A stretch of DNA of 64,000 nucleotides from assembly GCF_001612635.1 (NCBI RefSeq), contig NZ_BDAV01000009.1, positions 62,001 through 126,000 of the forward strand, in the 5' to 3' direction. Positions 39,977 to 48,022 of the stretch are shown in pieces. The translations under genes and the position numbers were made by a program. This DNA comes from Nocardia africana NBRC 100379 (GTDB lineage: Bacteria; Actinomycetota; Actinomycetes; Mycobacteriales; Mycobacteriaceae). The first letter of the stretch is position 1. The number at the start of each line of letters is the position of its first letter. A model generated the notes under the pieces. The model was given only the letters and a program-made list of their open reading frames with translations, was not told where the DNA came from and did not search any database.

Positions 39977-40363
39977 TCAGGCTGGGGCAGCGGTGATTTC
40001 GATGCCGATCGTGCCCTTGCGGCCGCGCCGCAACACGCTGCCGGTGACGATCAGCCAGCCCAGGAGCGAGTACTTGCGCTTGATCAGCTGCCGGGTCCGG
40101 TCGCTGCCCTGCTCGTCGAGCACGTGGGCGGTGCCGCGCACGATCTCCCCGTGCGGCTTACCGGACACGCTGCACGGCTGCAGGGTGACCTCCGGATTGC
40201 GCCGCACCCGCTTGACCTTCCAGGCCGCGGTCTCGGTCCAGACGTACAACTTGGCCTCGTCGAGCGCCGCCCACACCGGGGTCGCGACCGGCGTGCCGTC
40301 CTTCTTGTAGGTGGTGAGCAGAACGTAGTTCGCGGTACCCGCGGGCCCGAAAGGATTGTCCAC
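39977..40363 (-). CDS. PPOX-class F420-dependent oxidoreductase-like protein (128 aa)
   Basis: Same fold as the convergent neighbour: YVLLTTYKKDGTPVATPVW, AAWKVKRVRRNPEVTLQPC and IKRKYSLLGWL. The first block is almost identical in the two proteins while the rest has diverged, as expected of an old inverted duplication. GTG 40363 has TAGGCT 8 bases upstream on its strand and no ribosome binding site. Confidence 0.85.
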   Translation of the reverse strand: MDNPFGPAGTANYVLLTTYKKDGTPVATPVWAALDEAKLYVWTETAAWKVKRVRRNPEVTLQPCSVSGKPHGEIVRGTAHVLDEQGSDRTRQLIKRKYSLLGWLIVTGSVLRRGRKGTIGIEITAAPA

Positions 40364-40371
40364 GACCGCCG

Positions 40372-40377
40372 AGCCTA
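40372..40377 (-). promoter_or_regulatory. -10 element, leaderless
   Basis: TAGGCT on the minus strand, 8 bases before GTG 40363. Confidence 0.4.
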
Positions 40378-40475
40378 ATCGGTCGAGCCCGGAGGCGGCA
40401 GCGGAGCGTCACCACGGAGGGCTTCCGATCAGGCTCCGAACGACACTGCCTAATCGGTCGAGGACCGATGGTGAA

Positions 40476-41243
40476 TCATGCCGTGTGCGTGAGGATTCTG
40501 GGGCCGTCGTCGGTGATCGCGACCGTGTGTTCGGAATGCGCGGTGCGCGAGCCGTCGGCGGAGCGGATCGTCCATCCGTCCGGATCGGTGATGATGCGGT
40601 CGGTGGTGCGGGCGAACCAGGGCTCGATCGCGAGAGTCAGGCCGGGCACGAGCCGCATGCCGCGCCCGGCGCGCCCGGCGTTGGGGACGTGCGGATCCTC
40701 GTGCATGGTGCGGCCGAGCCCGTGGCCGCCGAATTCGGTGTTGACGGGGTAGCCGTGCCGGCGCGCGACCGCCGCGATGGCCGCGGAGATGTCGCCGAGC
40801 CGCCCACCGGGCCGGGCGGCCTCGACGGCGGCGGCCAGGGCCTCCTCGGTCGCGGCGACCAGCCGGGCGTCCTCGGGATCGGCGGTGCCGACGATGGTGC
40901 TCACCGCGGCGTCGGCGACCCAGCCGTCGACCGACACCGCCAGATCCATGGTCAGCACATCACCGTCACGCAAGCGGTAGTCGTAGGGCAGGCCGTGCAG
41001 AACCGCATCGTTGACCGACAGGCAGACGGTGTTGCGGAACGGGCCGCGCCCGAACGAGGGCGCGTAGTCCCAGTAGCACGACACCGCTCCTCGTTCCCGG
41101 ATGCGCTCTCGCACATGCTTTTCCAGATCGAGCAGATTGACCCCGACCTCGGCCCGCTCCCGCAGCTCCGCGAGCACCTGGGCGACGAAGCGCCCGGCCA
41201 CGCCCATCCGCTCGATCTCGGCGGCTGTCTTCAGTTCGACCAC
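40476..41243 (-). CDS. map: Type I methionine aminopeptidase (255 aa)
   Basis: Removes N-terminal methionine from new proteins. The five metal ligands are visible: two aspartates in MDLAVSVDGWVADAAVS, histidine in GGHGLGRTMHED, and glutamates in AIEPWF and SEHTVAI. GTG 41243 follows GGGAGG; the longer frame upstream covers the operators and the XRE gene and is not coding. Actinobacteria carry more than one map gene; this copy, opposite its own XRE regulator, is probably an accessory one. Twin GGTATTTRWATACC sites lie in the divergent region. Confidence 0.92.
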   Translation of the reverse strand: MVELKTAAEIERMGVAGRFVAQVLAELRERAEVGVNLLDLEKHVRERIRERGAVSCYWDYAPSFGRGPFRNTVCLSVNDAVLHGLPYDYRLRDGDVLTMDLAVSVDGWVADAAVSTIVGTADPEDARLVAATEEALAAAVEAARPGGRLGDISAAIAAVARRHGYPVNTEFGGHGLGRTMHEDPHVPNAGRAGRGMRLVPGLTLAIEPWFARTTDRIITDPDGWTIRSADGSRTAHSEHTVAITDDGPRILTHTA

Positions 41244-41260
41244 GAAACCTCCCTGGTATC

Positions 41261-41274
41261 GGTATTTATATACC
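41261..41274. promoter_or_regulatory. XRE operator copy 1
   Basis: GGTATTTATATACC, GGTAT/ATACC arms around 4 bases, 17 bases before the map start. It includes TATAAA on the minus strand, a possible -10 for map. Confidence 0.6.
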
Positions 41275-41289
41275 GACTCTAACCGTAGC

Positions 41290-41303
41290 GGTATTTGAAT
41301 ACC
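41290..41303. promoter_or_regulatory. XRE operator copy 2
   Basis: GGTATTTGAATACC, the same arms as copy 1 and 12 of 14 bases identical. It lies just upstream of the TATGCT -10 element of the XRE gene, so binding would also shut off the regulator itself. Confidence 0.6.
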
Positions 41304-41308
41304 AGTTC

Positions 41309-41314
41309 TATGCT
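41309..41314 (+). promoter_or_regulatory. -10 element, leaderless XRE gene
   Basis: TATGCT, then 6 bases, then ATG 41321. Confidence 0.45.
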
Positions 41315-41320
41315 GGGGGC

Positions 41321-41584
41321 ATGGTTCGACTTCCGCTGACCCCGGCCCAGGTGGAGGCCGGTCGCCGCCTGGGTGCGCATCTGCGTACGGCCCGAGGCGA
41401 TCGGGACCCCGCGGAGATCGCCCGGGCGGCCGGCATCTCACCGGAAACGCTGCGCAAGATCGAATCGGGGAGGCTGCCCAGCCCGGCCTTCGGCACCGTC
41501 GTCGGACTCTCCGGGGCGCTCGGAATCCCCTTGCAGGAGCTGGCCGAGGTGTGGCAGTCCGCACGCCTCAGCGCCTCGGCCTGA
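41321..41584 (+). CDS. XRE-family helix-turn-helix regulator (87 aa)
   Basis: Single small DNA-binding domain: LGAHLRTARGDRDPAEIARAAGIS, then PETLRKIESGRLPSPAF, a standard Cro/C1 helix-turn-helix (residues about 17-60), followed by one helix. Divergent from map with two matching operators between. The 3' end overlaps the stop of the convergent lactonase-like gene by 17 bases. Confidence 0.88.
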   Translation: MVRLPLTPAQVEAGRRLGAHLRTARGDRDPAEIARAAGISPETLRKIESGRLPSPAFGTVVGLSGALGIPLQELAEVWQSARLSASA

Positions 41585-42521
41585 CGGCGTCCCACGCGCC
41601 GTCGACCGCTACCGCGGTGTAGGGCGTGGTCGGCGTCGGGGGCGTGTCGTAGCGGGCGTTCGGCAGATACAGGCGGTCGCCGAAGCGGGCGACCGTTGTC
41701 GGGACGTCGAAGCGGGGGTCGGTGATTCGCCGCTCGACCCGGCCGGTCGTACCGGTGGGATCGAGGGCGATCACCGCGACGGCGTCGAGCCGGTTCTGCA
41801 CCACGAGCAGGGTGGTGTCGTGCAGAAGCAGGCCGTCCCCGGCGGGCACCGCGTCGCCCCCGAGATCGATGCGTCGCGTCACACCGGTCGCCGGGTCGAC
41901 GCGGAACAGCTGTCCGGTCGCCGACACCACGATGATCAATCCCGCGCCGTCGGGCGTCGGCACGATTCCGTTCGCGTTGATCGCATCGGGCACATACGTG
42001 ATATCGCCGGTCAACGGCAGCCGGGCCACCGCCTCGGGTGGCGGCAGCGCGCCGTCGGGACCGAGGGGCAGGTGATACAGCACGGGTGTGCGGGAGTCGG
42101 TGAACCACGCGCCCGCCAGCGTGAACACCACATCGTTGACGAAGGTGCCCGGCGCGGTACCGACCCGGTAGCTCGCGAGCACCGCACCCGTGCCCACATC
42201 CACGACCCGGATATCGCCGCCGGTGCCGCCGGCGACGAACAGCCGACCGCGATCGTCGAGCCGGAGACCGAGCGATGGCGTGCCCGGGCCGGGCGTCAGA
42301 ATTCCGCCGTGCCCGGTGATCAGGTCGGCTCGATAGATGGATCCGTCCGCGGCCGAGCCGATGTAGGCGACGGGAAGCGACCCGATCTCGATACCTTCCG
42401 GCCGGAATCCGGCGGGCAGCTCGATCGTGGAGGGAAACAGCCCCGGCTCCGCCTGGGCCGGTGCCGGTACGGCGATGCCGAACCACAACAGGACCGCCGG
42501 AATTGCGTAGAGAGACTTCAT
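41568..42521 (-). CDS. Secreted SMP-30/gluconolactonase-like beta-propeller (317 aa)
   Basis: Exported protein with signal peptide (MKSLYAIPAVLLW to AQAEP, cut near residue 24) and a six-bladed propeller pattern of repeated units (GIEIGSLPVAYIG, LGLRLDDRGRLFVAGG, INANGIVPTPDG, GDGLLLHDTTLLVV). NANG resembles the calcium-site asparagine of SMP-30 lactonases. Last gene of the EamA-NmrA operon, overlapping by ATGA. A lactonase or sensor role is possible; the substrate is unknown. Confidence 0.82.
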   Translation of the reverse strand: MKSLYAIPAVLLWFGIAVPAPAQAEPGLFPSTIELPAGFRPEGIEIGSLPVAYIGSAADGSIYRADLITGHGGILTPGPGTPSLGLRLDDRGRLFVAGGTGGDIRVVDVGTGAVLASYRVGTAPGTFVNDVVFTLAGAWFTDSRTPVLYHLPLGPDGALPPPEAVARLPLTGDITYVPDAINANGIVPTPDGAGLIIVVSATGQLFRVDPATGVTRRIDLGGDAVPAGDGLLLHDTTLLVVQNRLDAVAVIALDPTGTTGRVERRITDPRFDVPTTVARFGDRLYLPNARYDTPPTPTTPYTAVAVDGAWDAVRPRR

Positions 42522-43384
42522 CTTTCGTGTTCCTCCCGCAACCAGGTCTCCAGGCGCAACAGCTGCGGGAAGCGTCCGCGAAGCGCGGGGATGTCGACTC
42601 GATAGCCGTGCGTATCGAGCCAACCGAACATCGCCGCCAGCTCGGCGGACTCCGCACGCAGTCGGTCGAGCGGTGGTCGCTCGAACCGGGTGGGGATGCC
42701 GTCGGCGGCGGTGAACACCTCGGCGATCCGGCGCACGGTCAACTCGTCACCGGCGATGTCGAGCTTACGGCCGAGATATTCGGCCCGATGGTCGAACACG
42801 TGAGCGGCGATCCGGCCGATATCGGTCAGCGCGATCATCTGGAGGGGGGTCTCCGCACCCAATGCCAGTGCGCCGATCCGCTCGCCGCCGACGGCCGCCG
42901 GAAGCAGATACCGCCAATTCTCCATGAAGAACACCGGCCGCAATACCGTCGCGGGCACACCGAGGGCATCGATGTAGGCCTCGATATCCGCCTTGGTCTC
43001 GAAATGCGCCACCCCGGAACCGCGGCGGGCGGCGACGGAGCTGTAGATCAGATGATCGATGCCCTCGGCTGCGGCCGCGTCGGCGACGTTCTTGCCCTGT
43101 CGCACTTCGGTTTCCGGCCGCGGATCGGTCGGATCGGCGGGCTGGACGCTGAAGATCCCGGATACGCCACGCGCTGCCGCGCGCACCGAGTGGGGGTCGT
43201 CGAGATCGCCGACGACGACATCCGCGCCGAGCGCTGTCAGCGTTGCCGCGCGCGGCTTCCTCGGATCGCGGACCAGAGCGCGCACCGCGTAACCGCGGGC
43301 GAGCAGACTGCGGGCGACCGCGCCGCCCTGGCCGCCGGTCGCGCCCGTGACCAGCACCGTCTTTCGGTTCGGACTCGTCGTCAT
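42518..43384 (-). CDS. NmrA-like NAD(P)-binding protein (288 aa)
   Basis: Atypical extended SDR: VTGATGGQGGAVARSLL cofactor loop (residues 12-28), VRDPRKP after the second strand, IYSSVAARRG, and a C-terminal half without the YxxxK pair in the usual place. Members include quinone-oxidoreductase-like and redox-sensing proteins. Starts and ends overlap neighbours by ATGA, so the three genes are translated together. Confidence 0.87.
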   Translation of the reverse strand: MTTSPNRKTVLVTGATGGQGGAVARSLLARGYAVRALVRDPRKPRAATLTALGADVVVGDLDDPHSVRAAARGVSGIFSVQPADPTDPRPETEVRQGKNVADAAAAEGIDHLIYSSVAARRGSGVAHFETKADIEAYIDALGVPATVLRPVFFMENWRYLLPAAVGGERIGALALGAETPLQMIALTDIGRIAAHVFDHRAEYLGRKLDIAGDELTVRRIAEVFTAADGIPTRFERPPLDRLRAESAELAAMFGWLDTHGYRVDIPALRGRFPQLLRLETWLREEHER

Positions 43385-44313
43385 CGCCGGGCTCCTTCCA
43401 GGACGGGTGCGGGTCGAGTGGGCGGCGGAAGTTGTCCCGCGACGATGGAGGCGAGCGAGAGTGCGAACCCCGCGAGTTGAATCGGTCCGAGCGTCTGGCC
43501 CAGAACTACAGCGCCGAGAACGGCAGCGACCAGCGGCGAGAGCAGTACGAGCACCGCGGTGGAAGCGACGGGCAGTGCGGTGATGCCGCGGAACCACAGA
43601 ACATAGGCGATCAGACCGCCGGCCAGCCCGAGCCACAGGTAACCGAAGGCCGCCGTCGAATCGATGGCCGGCGGACGACCCTCGACGAGAAGGGTGAGTG
43701 GCAACAGGAACGTGCCGCCCGCCGTCAGCTGCCAGCCGGCGAAGGTGACCGGGCCGACGCCGTCGGGACGTCCCCAGCGCTTGGTGAGGGTGAGCCCGAG
43801 CGCCATCGATCCCGCACCCGCCAGACCCGCCGCAACGCCGACCGCGTCGAGAGCCGCGGACGGCCCGATCACCACCAGGCCGACGCCCGCCACACCGATC
43901 ACACCCCAGGCCAGACGCCGGCTCGAAGCCCGCTCGTGCAGGACGGCCACCGCCAGAAGAGCGACGATCAACGGTTGCGTCGCCGTCAGCGTCGCCGCCA
44001 CGCCGCCCGGTAGCCGCTCGGCCGCGATGAACAGCAGCGCGTTCAGTATTCCGATATTCAGCACACCGAGAATCGGGGCCTTCCACCACCATCGCCCGTG
44101 CGGCATCGTTCGGGTGACGGTCAGCACGATCAGCCCGGCCGGCAAAGCCCGCAGTAGCGCCGCGAACAGGGGGTGCCCGGGCGGCAGCAGTTCGGTGGTG
44201 ACGATGTAGGTCGTGCCCCAGACCGCGGGGGCGAACGCGGTGAGCGCGGTGCGAGACAGATTCCCGCGGGCGGTATCGCCGACGGAAACCCTCAGTGCGC
44301 CTGGACTTTTCAT
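43381..44313 (-). CDS. EamA/DMT-family transporter (310 aa)
   Basis: Ten hydrophobic helices in two related EamA halves (WGTTYIVTTELLPPGHP in the first, the second from about residue 160). Such proteins export metabolites or amino acids. ATG 44313 (MKSPGALRV) gives the normal N-terminus. First gene of a three-gene operon divergent from a LysR gene, the common layout for a LysR-controlled exporter. Confidence 0.9.
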   Translation of the reverse strand: MKSPGALRVSVGDTARGNLSRTALTAFAPAVWGTTYIVTTELLPPGHPLFAALLRALPAGLIVLTVTRTMPHGRWWWKAPILGVLNIGILNALLFIAAERLPGGVAATLTATQPLIVALLAVAVLHERASSRRLAWGVIGVAGVGLVVIGPSAALDAVGVAAGLAGAGSMALGLTLTKRWGRPDGVGPVTFAGWQLTAGGTFLLPLTLLVEGRPPAIDSTAAFGYLWLGLAGGLIAYVLWFRGITALPVASTAVLVLLSPLVAAVLGAVVLGQTLGPIQLAGFALSLASIVAGQLPPPTRPAPVLEGARR

Positions 44314-44365
44314 ATCGAATATCTCACTCGCCCACGATCCATGAGTCCAACACATGTTTGTCACC

Positions 44366-44392
44366 GGATCAATCGAGAATCATGATTGATCC
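44366..44392. promoter_or_regulatory. LysR-type operator abutting lysR start
   Basis: GGATCAATC (44366-44374) and GATTGATCC (44384-44392) are perfect 9-bp arms with a 9-base spacer. The right arm ends on the base before ATG 44393. The position suits autoregulation and control of the EamA operon. Confidence 0.65.
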
Positions 44393-45277
44393 ATGGAGCT
44401 TCAGCAGATGCGCTACGTCCTCGCGGTCGCCGAGACGAACAGCTTCACGCGCGCGGCCGAGCGGTGTCTGGTCGTCCAGTCCGCACTCAGTCACCAGATC
44501 GCGCGCCTGGAAAGGGAACTCGGTGCGAAGCTCTTCGAGCGCACCAGCCGGCGCGTGCGTTTGACGCCGGCGGGCGCGGCATTCCTGCCCGCCGCGCGGC
44601 ACTGTCTGGAGGCGGCCGACCGTGCGGCCGCCGAGGTCGCCGCGGCCGTCGGTGAGATACGCGGCCGCTTGGCCGTGGGCTTGATCCCGACCGTGGCCGC
44701 GGTCGACGTCCCGGAGGCGTTGCGTGAGTTTCGGCGGCGATACCCGCACGTGCGGATCAGTTTGCGCGTCGGCGCCAGCGACGATCTGGCCCAACAGGTG
44801 CGCGACGGCGGGCTCGACATCGCCTTCCTCGGCTTGCCGACCACCGCGACCCCGCAGGGGGTCGCAGTCCGGGAGCTGGCGCGCGACCGGCTGGTCGCCG
44901 TGGTCGCGCCGGACCATCCACTCGCCGCGGAACCCGCGGTCGACCTACGCAGACTGTCCGCCGAGGTATTCGTCGACCTTCCCGCCGGAACGGCCGGGCG
45001 GATCCAAACCGACCAGGCATTCGCTGCGGCGGGACTCGATCGCGAAGTCGCCTTCGAGGTGACCACCGCCGACTACATCGCCCGCCTGGTCAGACCGGGG
45101 CTCGCCGTCGCCATGCTCCCTGCCGCCTACGCACCTCAGCTCACCGGAGTCGCCGTCGTCGCCGTCTCCGATGCTCCGGCGCGAGTGGAGTACGTCATCT
45201 GGAGTCGCACGACCGGAACGCCGGCCGCCGTCGCTTTCCTCGGCATCCTCGGCGTCACCCCGGAAGACGGCCCGTGA
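44393..45277 (+). CDS. LysR-family regulator (294 aa)
   Basis: N-terminal winged helix (MELQQMRYVLAVAETNSFT, QSALSHQIARLERELGAKLF, residues 1-60) and a periplasmic-binding-like effector domain (GRLAVGLIPTVAAVDVP, GLDIAFLG). Divergent from the EamA-NmrA-lactonase operon with a strong dyad between. The start codon touches the dyad, and no ribosome binding site is visible apart from it. Confidence 0.92.
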   Translation: MELQQMRYVLAVAETNSFTRAAERCLVVQSALSHQIARLERELGAKLFERTSRRVRLTPAGAAFLPAARHCLEAADRAAAEVAAAVGEIRGRLAVGLIPTVAAVDVPEALREFRRRYPHVRISLRVGASDDLAQQVRDGGLDIAFLGLPTTATPQGVAVRELARDRLVAVVAPDHPLAAEPAVDLRRLSAEVFVDLPAGTAGRIQTDQAFAAAGLDREVAFEVTTADYIARLVRPGLAVAMLPAAYAPQLTGVAVVAVSDAPARVEYVIWSRTTGTPAAVAFLGILGVTPEDGP

Positions 45278-45299
45278 CGAGGGCGGCGGACCGGTGTCG

Positions 45300-45968
45300 T
45301 CACTGCTTTCGAGACACAACCGGGGTGTTCTCGGCATGGAACAGGGGAAGGGTCGCGTCGGCGATCGCCTGGGGGGAAGGGAGTGCGGCCCGCGCCTCGG
45401 GTGGGCTCATCCGCGACTGGAGCGCCCGCTGGTAGGCCGCGCCCACGACCAGCAGGGCCGCGGTGCGGGGTTCGGCGACGATGTGATGACGGGCCGAGAG
45501 GTGTCCGATCACCGCGTCGAGGGCGCGATGCGGGCCCAGATCGAAGTCGCGGCTGCGTTCGGAATAGACCGCGCGCAGTTCGGCGTCGGATTCGATCGCC
45601 GCGAGGACGGGGAGTGCGGCGCGGAAGAAGTCTTCCAGCACGGTCACCAGGCGCACGAGATCGCTTCGCAGGTCGGATGATTCGGTCTCGTCGGCGGAAG
45701 CGGGCGGATCGGCGAGCATATCCTTCAGCGGCCGCAGATGATGCTGGATCACCGCCTGGAGCAGGCCGGTGCGGTCGCCGAAGTGGTAGAAGATGCTCGA
45801 CTCGGCGACCCCGGCGCGGGTGGCGACCTCCTTGGTGGTGAGCCGCGCGACCCCCGAACTCGTGAGGACCTCCTGGGCGGCCGCGATCACGGCCTCTCGT
45901 ACCCCGCTGCGCGGCCGCCCTCGGGTGCGTGCGGGCGGTTCGGTGTTGTCGATGTGCTGGCGGGGCAC
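45300..45968 (-). CDS. TetR-family regulator (222 aa)
   Basis: Helix-turn-helix VREAVIAAAQEVLTSSG to ESSIFYHFGDRTGLL (residues about 22-65) and a helical ligand domain. GTG 45968 is preferred because AAAGGGAAG lies upstream; the ATG at 46013 would lie almost on the operator and has no usable ribosome site. Divergent from the Ddn-like gene, which it likely represses. Confidence 0.87.
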   Translation of the reverse strand: MPRQHIDNTEPPARTRGRPRSGVREAVIAAAQEVLTSSGVARLTTKEVATRAGVAESSIFYHFGDRTGLLQAVIQHHLRPLKDMLADPPASADETESSDLRSDLVRLVTVLEDFFRAALPVLAAIESDAELRAVYSERSRDFDLGPHRALDAVIGHLSARHHIVAEPRTAALLVVGAAYQRALQSRMSPPEARAALPSPQAIADATLPLFHAENTPVVSRKQ

Positions 45969-46019
45969 CGCGTCTTCCCTTTCGGTCGGTCGTGCCCTTG
46001 CAGTATGCCGCATCCCGTC

Positions 46020-46048
46020 GTATTTTCTGAGTAGGCACTCGAAAATAC
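46020..46048. promoter_or_regulatory. TetR operator between tetR and Ddn-like gene
   Basis: GTATTTTC (46020-46027) and GAAAATAC (46041-46048) are perfect arms; GAGT/ACTC inside them extends the symmetry apart from one extra base. It is 17 bases before the Ddn-like start. Confidence 0.6.
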
Positions 46049-46065
46049 TGATCGGAGCTGTCGAC

Positions 46066-46572
46066 ATGTCCACTCCCAGCACACCTCCCTCCACCGGTAC
46101 CGCGGCGGGCGAGTCGGCGGGCCGCGGCCGCTTGCGCATGCAGGCCGCGGTCGACGCCGTCATGCGCGCCCTGTTGCGGTCGCCCCTGCATCGCCTGCTC
46201 AGCGCGAAATTGATGATCGTCACCGTGGTCGGGCGCACAACCGGCCGCGTCTACGCGAATCCGGTCGGCTACGCCGAGTCCGACGGCGCATTGCTGGTCG
46301 GCACTGCGGCGGGCTGGCGGCGCAATCTGCGGCCGGGCGAACCGGTGCGGATCACCTGGCGCGGCCGGGAGCGGCTCGCGGACTGGGAGGTGATCTCCGG
46401 CGAAAACGAGATCGCCGAGCCCTACCGCATCATCCTCACCCAGAACCCGACGCACGGCCGCTTCGCCGGCATCAGCCTCGACGCGGACGGCAACGTCGAC
46501 CGGGAACAGCTGCGCGCCGCCCTCGGCCGCGGCACGGTGGTGGTGCGGCTGCGACCGCGATCGATGCGCTGA
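46066..46572 (+). CDS. Deazaflavin (F420)-dependent nitroreductase-like protein (168 aa)
   Basis: DUF385/Ddn-type split barrel: VTVVGRTTGRVYANPVGY, GAAGW-like VGTAAGWRRNLRPGEPV and a C-terminal YRIILTQNPTH segment. Ddn relatives reduce quinones, nitro compounds and dyes with F420H2. GGAGCTG precedes the ATG. Controlled by the divergent TetR; together they may form a xenobiotic-response pair. Confidence 0.87.
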   Translation: MSTPSTPPSTGTAAGESAGRGRLRMQAAVDAVMRALLRSPLHRLLSAKLMIVTVVGRTTGRVYANPVGYAESDGALLVGTAAGWRRNLRPGEPVRITWRGRERLADWEVISGENEIAEPYRIILTQNPTHGRFAGISLDADGNVDREQLRAALGRGTVVVRLRPRSMR

Positions 46573-46582
46573 GTGCCCGGCC

Positions 46583-48022
46583 TCAGGTGGCCTGGCTGAC
46601 CGAGGACATGTGGAAGTCGGGAATCCGCATCGGCGGCATGGCCGTGCGGGTGAACCAATCCTTCCATTCTCGCGGCAGCGTGATCTCGGTGGCGCCGACC
46701 TCGGTGGCGCGGCGCAGCAGATCCAGCGGACTCTCGTTGAAGCGGAAGTTGTTGACCGCGGCGGTGACCGCGCCGTCCTCCACCAGATACACCCCGTCGC
46801 GGGTCAGGCCGGTCTGCAACAGCGTGGCCGGATCGACCTCGCGGATGTACCACAGACAGGTCAGCAACAGACCGCGCTCGGTGGTGGCGATCATCTGCTC
46901 GAGCGTGCGATCCGTCCCGCCGCTCAGCAGCAGATTCTCCCCGGCCACCGTGACGGGAGCGTCGTACTGCGCGGCCACCGCGCGCGGATAGATCAGCGAC
47001 TCGATCACGCCCTCGCGCAGCCAGTCGACGCGACCGGCCGACAGGCCGTTGTCGAAGACCGACGACGTCTCCGACGAGGCGGCGGTGGCGACGAACGGCC
47101 GGTACTCCACACCCTCGGCAGCGGGATCCGAGTACAACGTCAGCGGCAGCTCGGTGAGCCGCTCGCCGACGCGGGTGCCGCCGGCCCGGGCGAATGCGGT
47201 GTGCCCCTCGTGGGCGCCGCGTCCGTCCATCGACCACAGCATCGGAATCAGCAGGTCGGCGACCGCCGAGGGCGGCAGCAGGGTGGGGTAGCGGCCCGCC
47301 GGCAGCTCGACCCGGCGGGCACACCAGTCCAGGCGCCGGCTCAGCTCGGCCAGCAATGCGGTGACACCGATATCGGTGAAATCGGCGGTCGGTGCGCCCA
47401 CCCAGGCGCTCGCGGGATCGTCGTCGCCGCGTTTGCCGTTGATCTCGATGGATCCGGTGGGCTCGGACCAGCGGCGGCGGATGCCGGTCGAGGTGCCCAG
47501 CCAGGTGGTGTGCAGCTGATGATGGGCGAAACCGTAGAGCCGGTCGGTGCCGGCGAACCCGACCGCGAGCTCACCGGCGAGTCCGGTGAACACCTCGATA
47601 CCGGTTTCGCGCACCGGGCCCGACCACTCCGAATCCGGTTGCGCGCCTGCGGATTCAGGGTCCAGCAGCGGCATCGCGTCCGCGGCGGGCTCGGCCGTGC
47701 GAGCGGCCTCTTCGGCACTGCGCACCACGGCCTCGATCTCGGCGGGATCCACACTCGTGGAACCGATACTGCCCACCCGTGCCGAGCGCGGGCCCTCGCG
47801 CAGGATCGACACCACCGCCCAGGATCGTGACACCGACGATCCGTTGGTGGTCATGGAATTGCCGGCCCAGCGCAACGAGGCCTCCGACGCGTCGGTGACG
47901 ATGACGATCGTCTCGTCCGCGCGTGCGACGGCCAGCGCCCGCTCCACGACCTCCGCGCCGTGCATCATCGTCACCGACCGGCCTCCCGTGTTGTCTGCGA
48001 ATTCCGAACCGTGGCCGTTCAT
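46583..48022 (-). CDS. pmbA: TldE/PmbA-type metalloprotease subunit (479 aa)
   Basis: Inactive partner of the TldD/TldE protease: same fold as TldD but without an HExxxH motif. Features include VERALAVARADETIVIVTD at the N-terminus, STSVDPAEIEA and the C-terminal LTRDGVYLVEDGAVTAAV. ATG 48022 overlaps the tldD stop. The longer frame upstream is the tldD gene read in another frame. TldD/E complexes process small peptides and RiPP leaders and degrade unfolded segments. Confidence 0.9.
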   Translation of the reverse strand: MNGHGSEFADNTGGRSVTMMHGAEVVERALAVARADETIVIVTDASEASLRWAGNSMTTNGSSVSRSWAVVSILREGPRSARVGSIGSTSVDPAEIEAVVRSAEEAARTAEPAADAMPLLDPESAGAQPDSEWSGPVRETGIEVFTGLAGELAVGFAGTDRLYGFAHHQLHTTWLGTSTGIRRRWSEPTGSIEINGKRGDDDPASAWVGAPTADFTDIGVTALLAELSRRLDWCARRVELPAGRYPTLLPPSAVADLLIPMLWSMDGRGAHEGHTAFARAGGTRVGERLTELPLTLYSDPAAEGVEYRPFVATAASSETSSVFDNGLSAGRVDWLREGVIESLIYPRAVAAQYDAPVTVAGENLLLSGGTDRTLEQMIATTERGLLLTCLWYIREVDPATLLQTGLTRDGVYLVEDGAVTAAVNNFRFNESPLDLLRRATEVGATEITLPREWKDWFTRTAMPPMRIPDFHMSSVSQAT

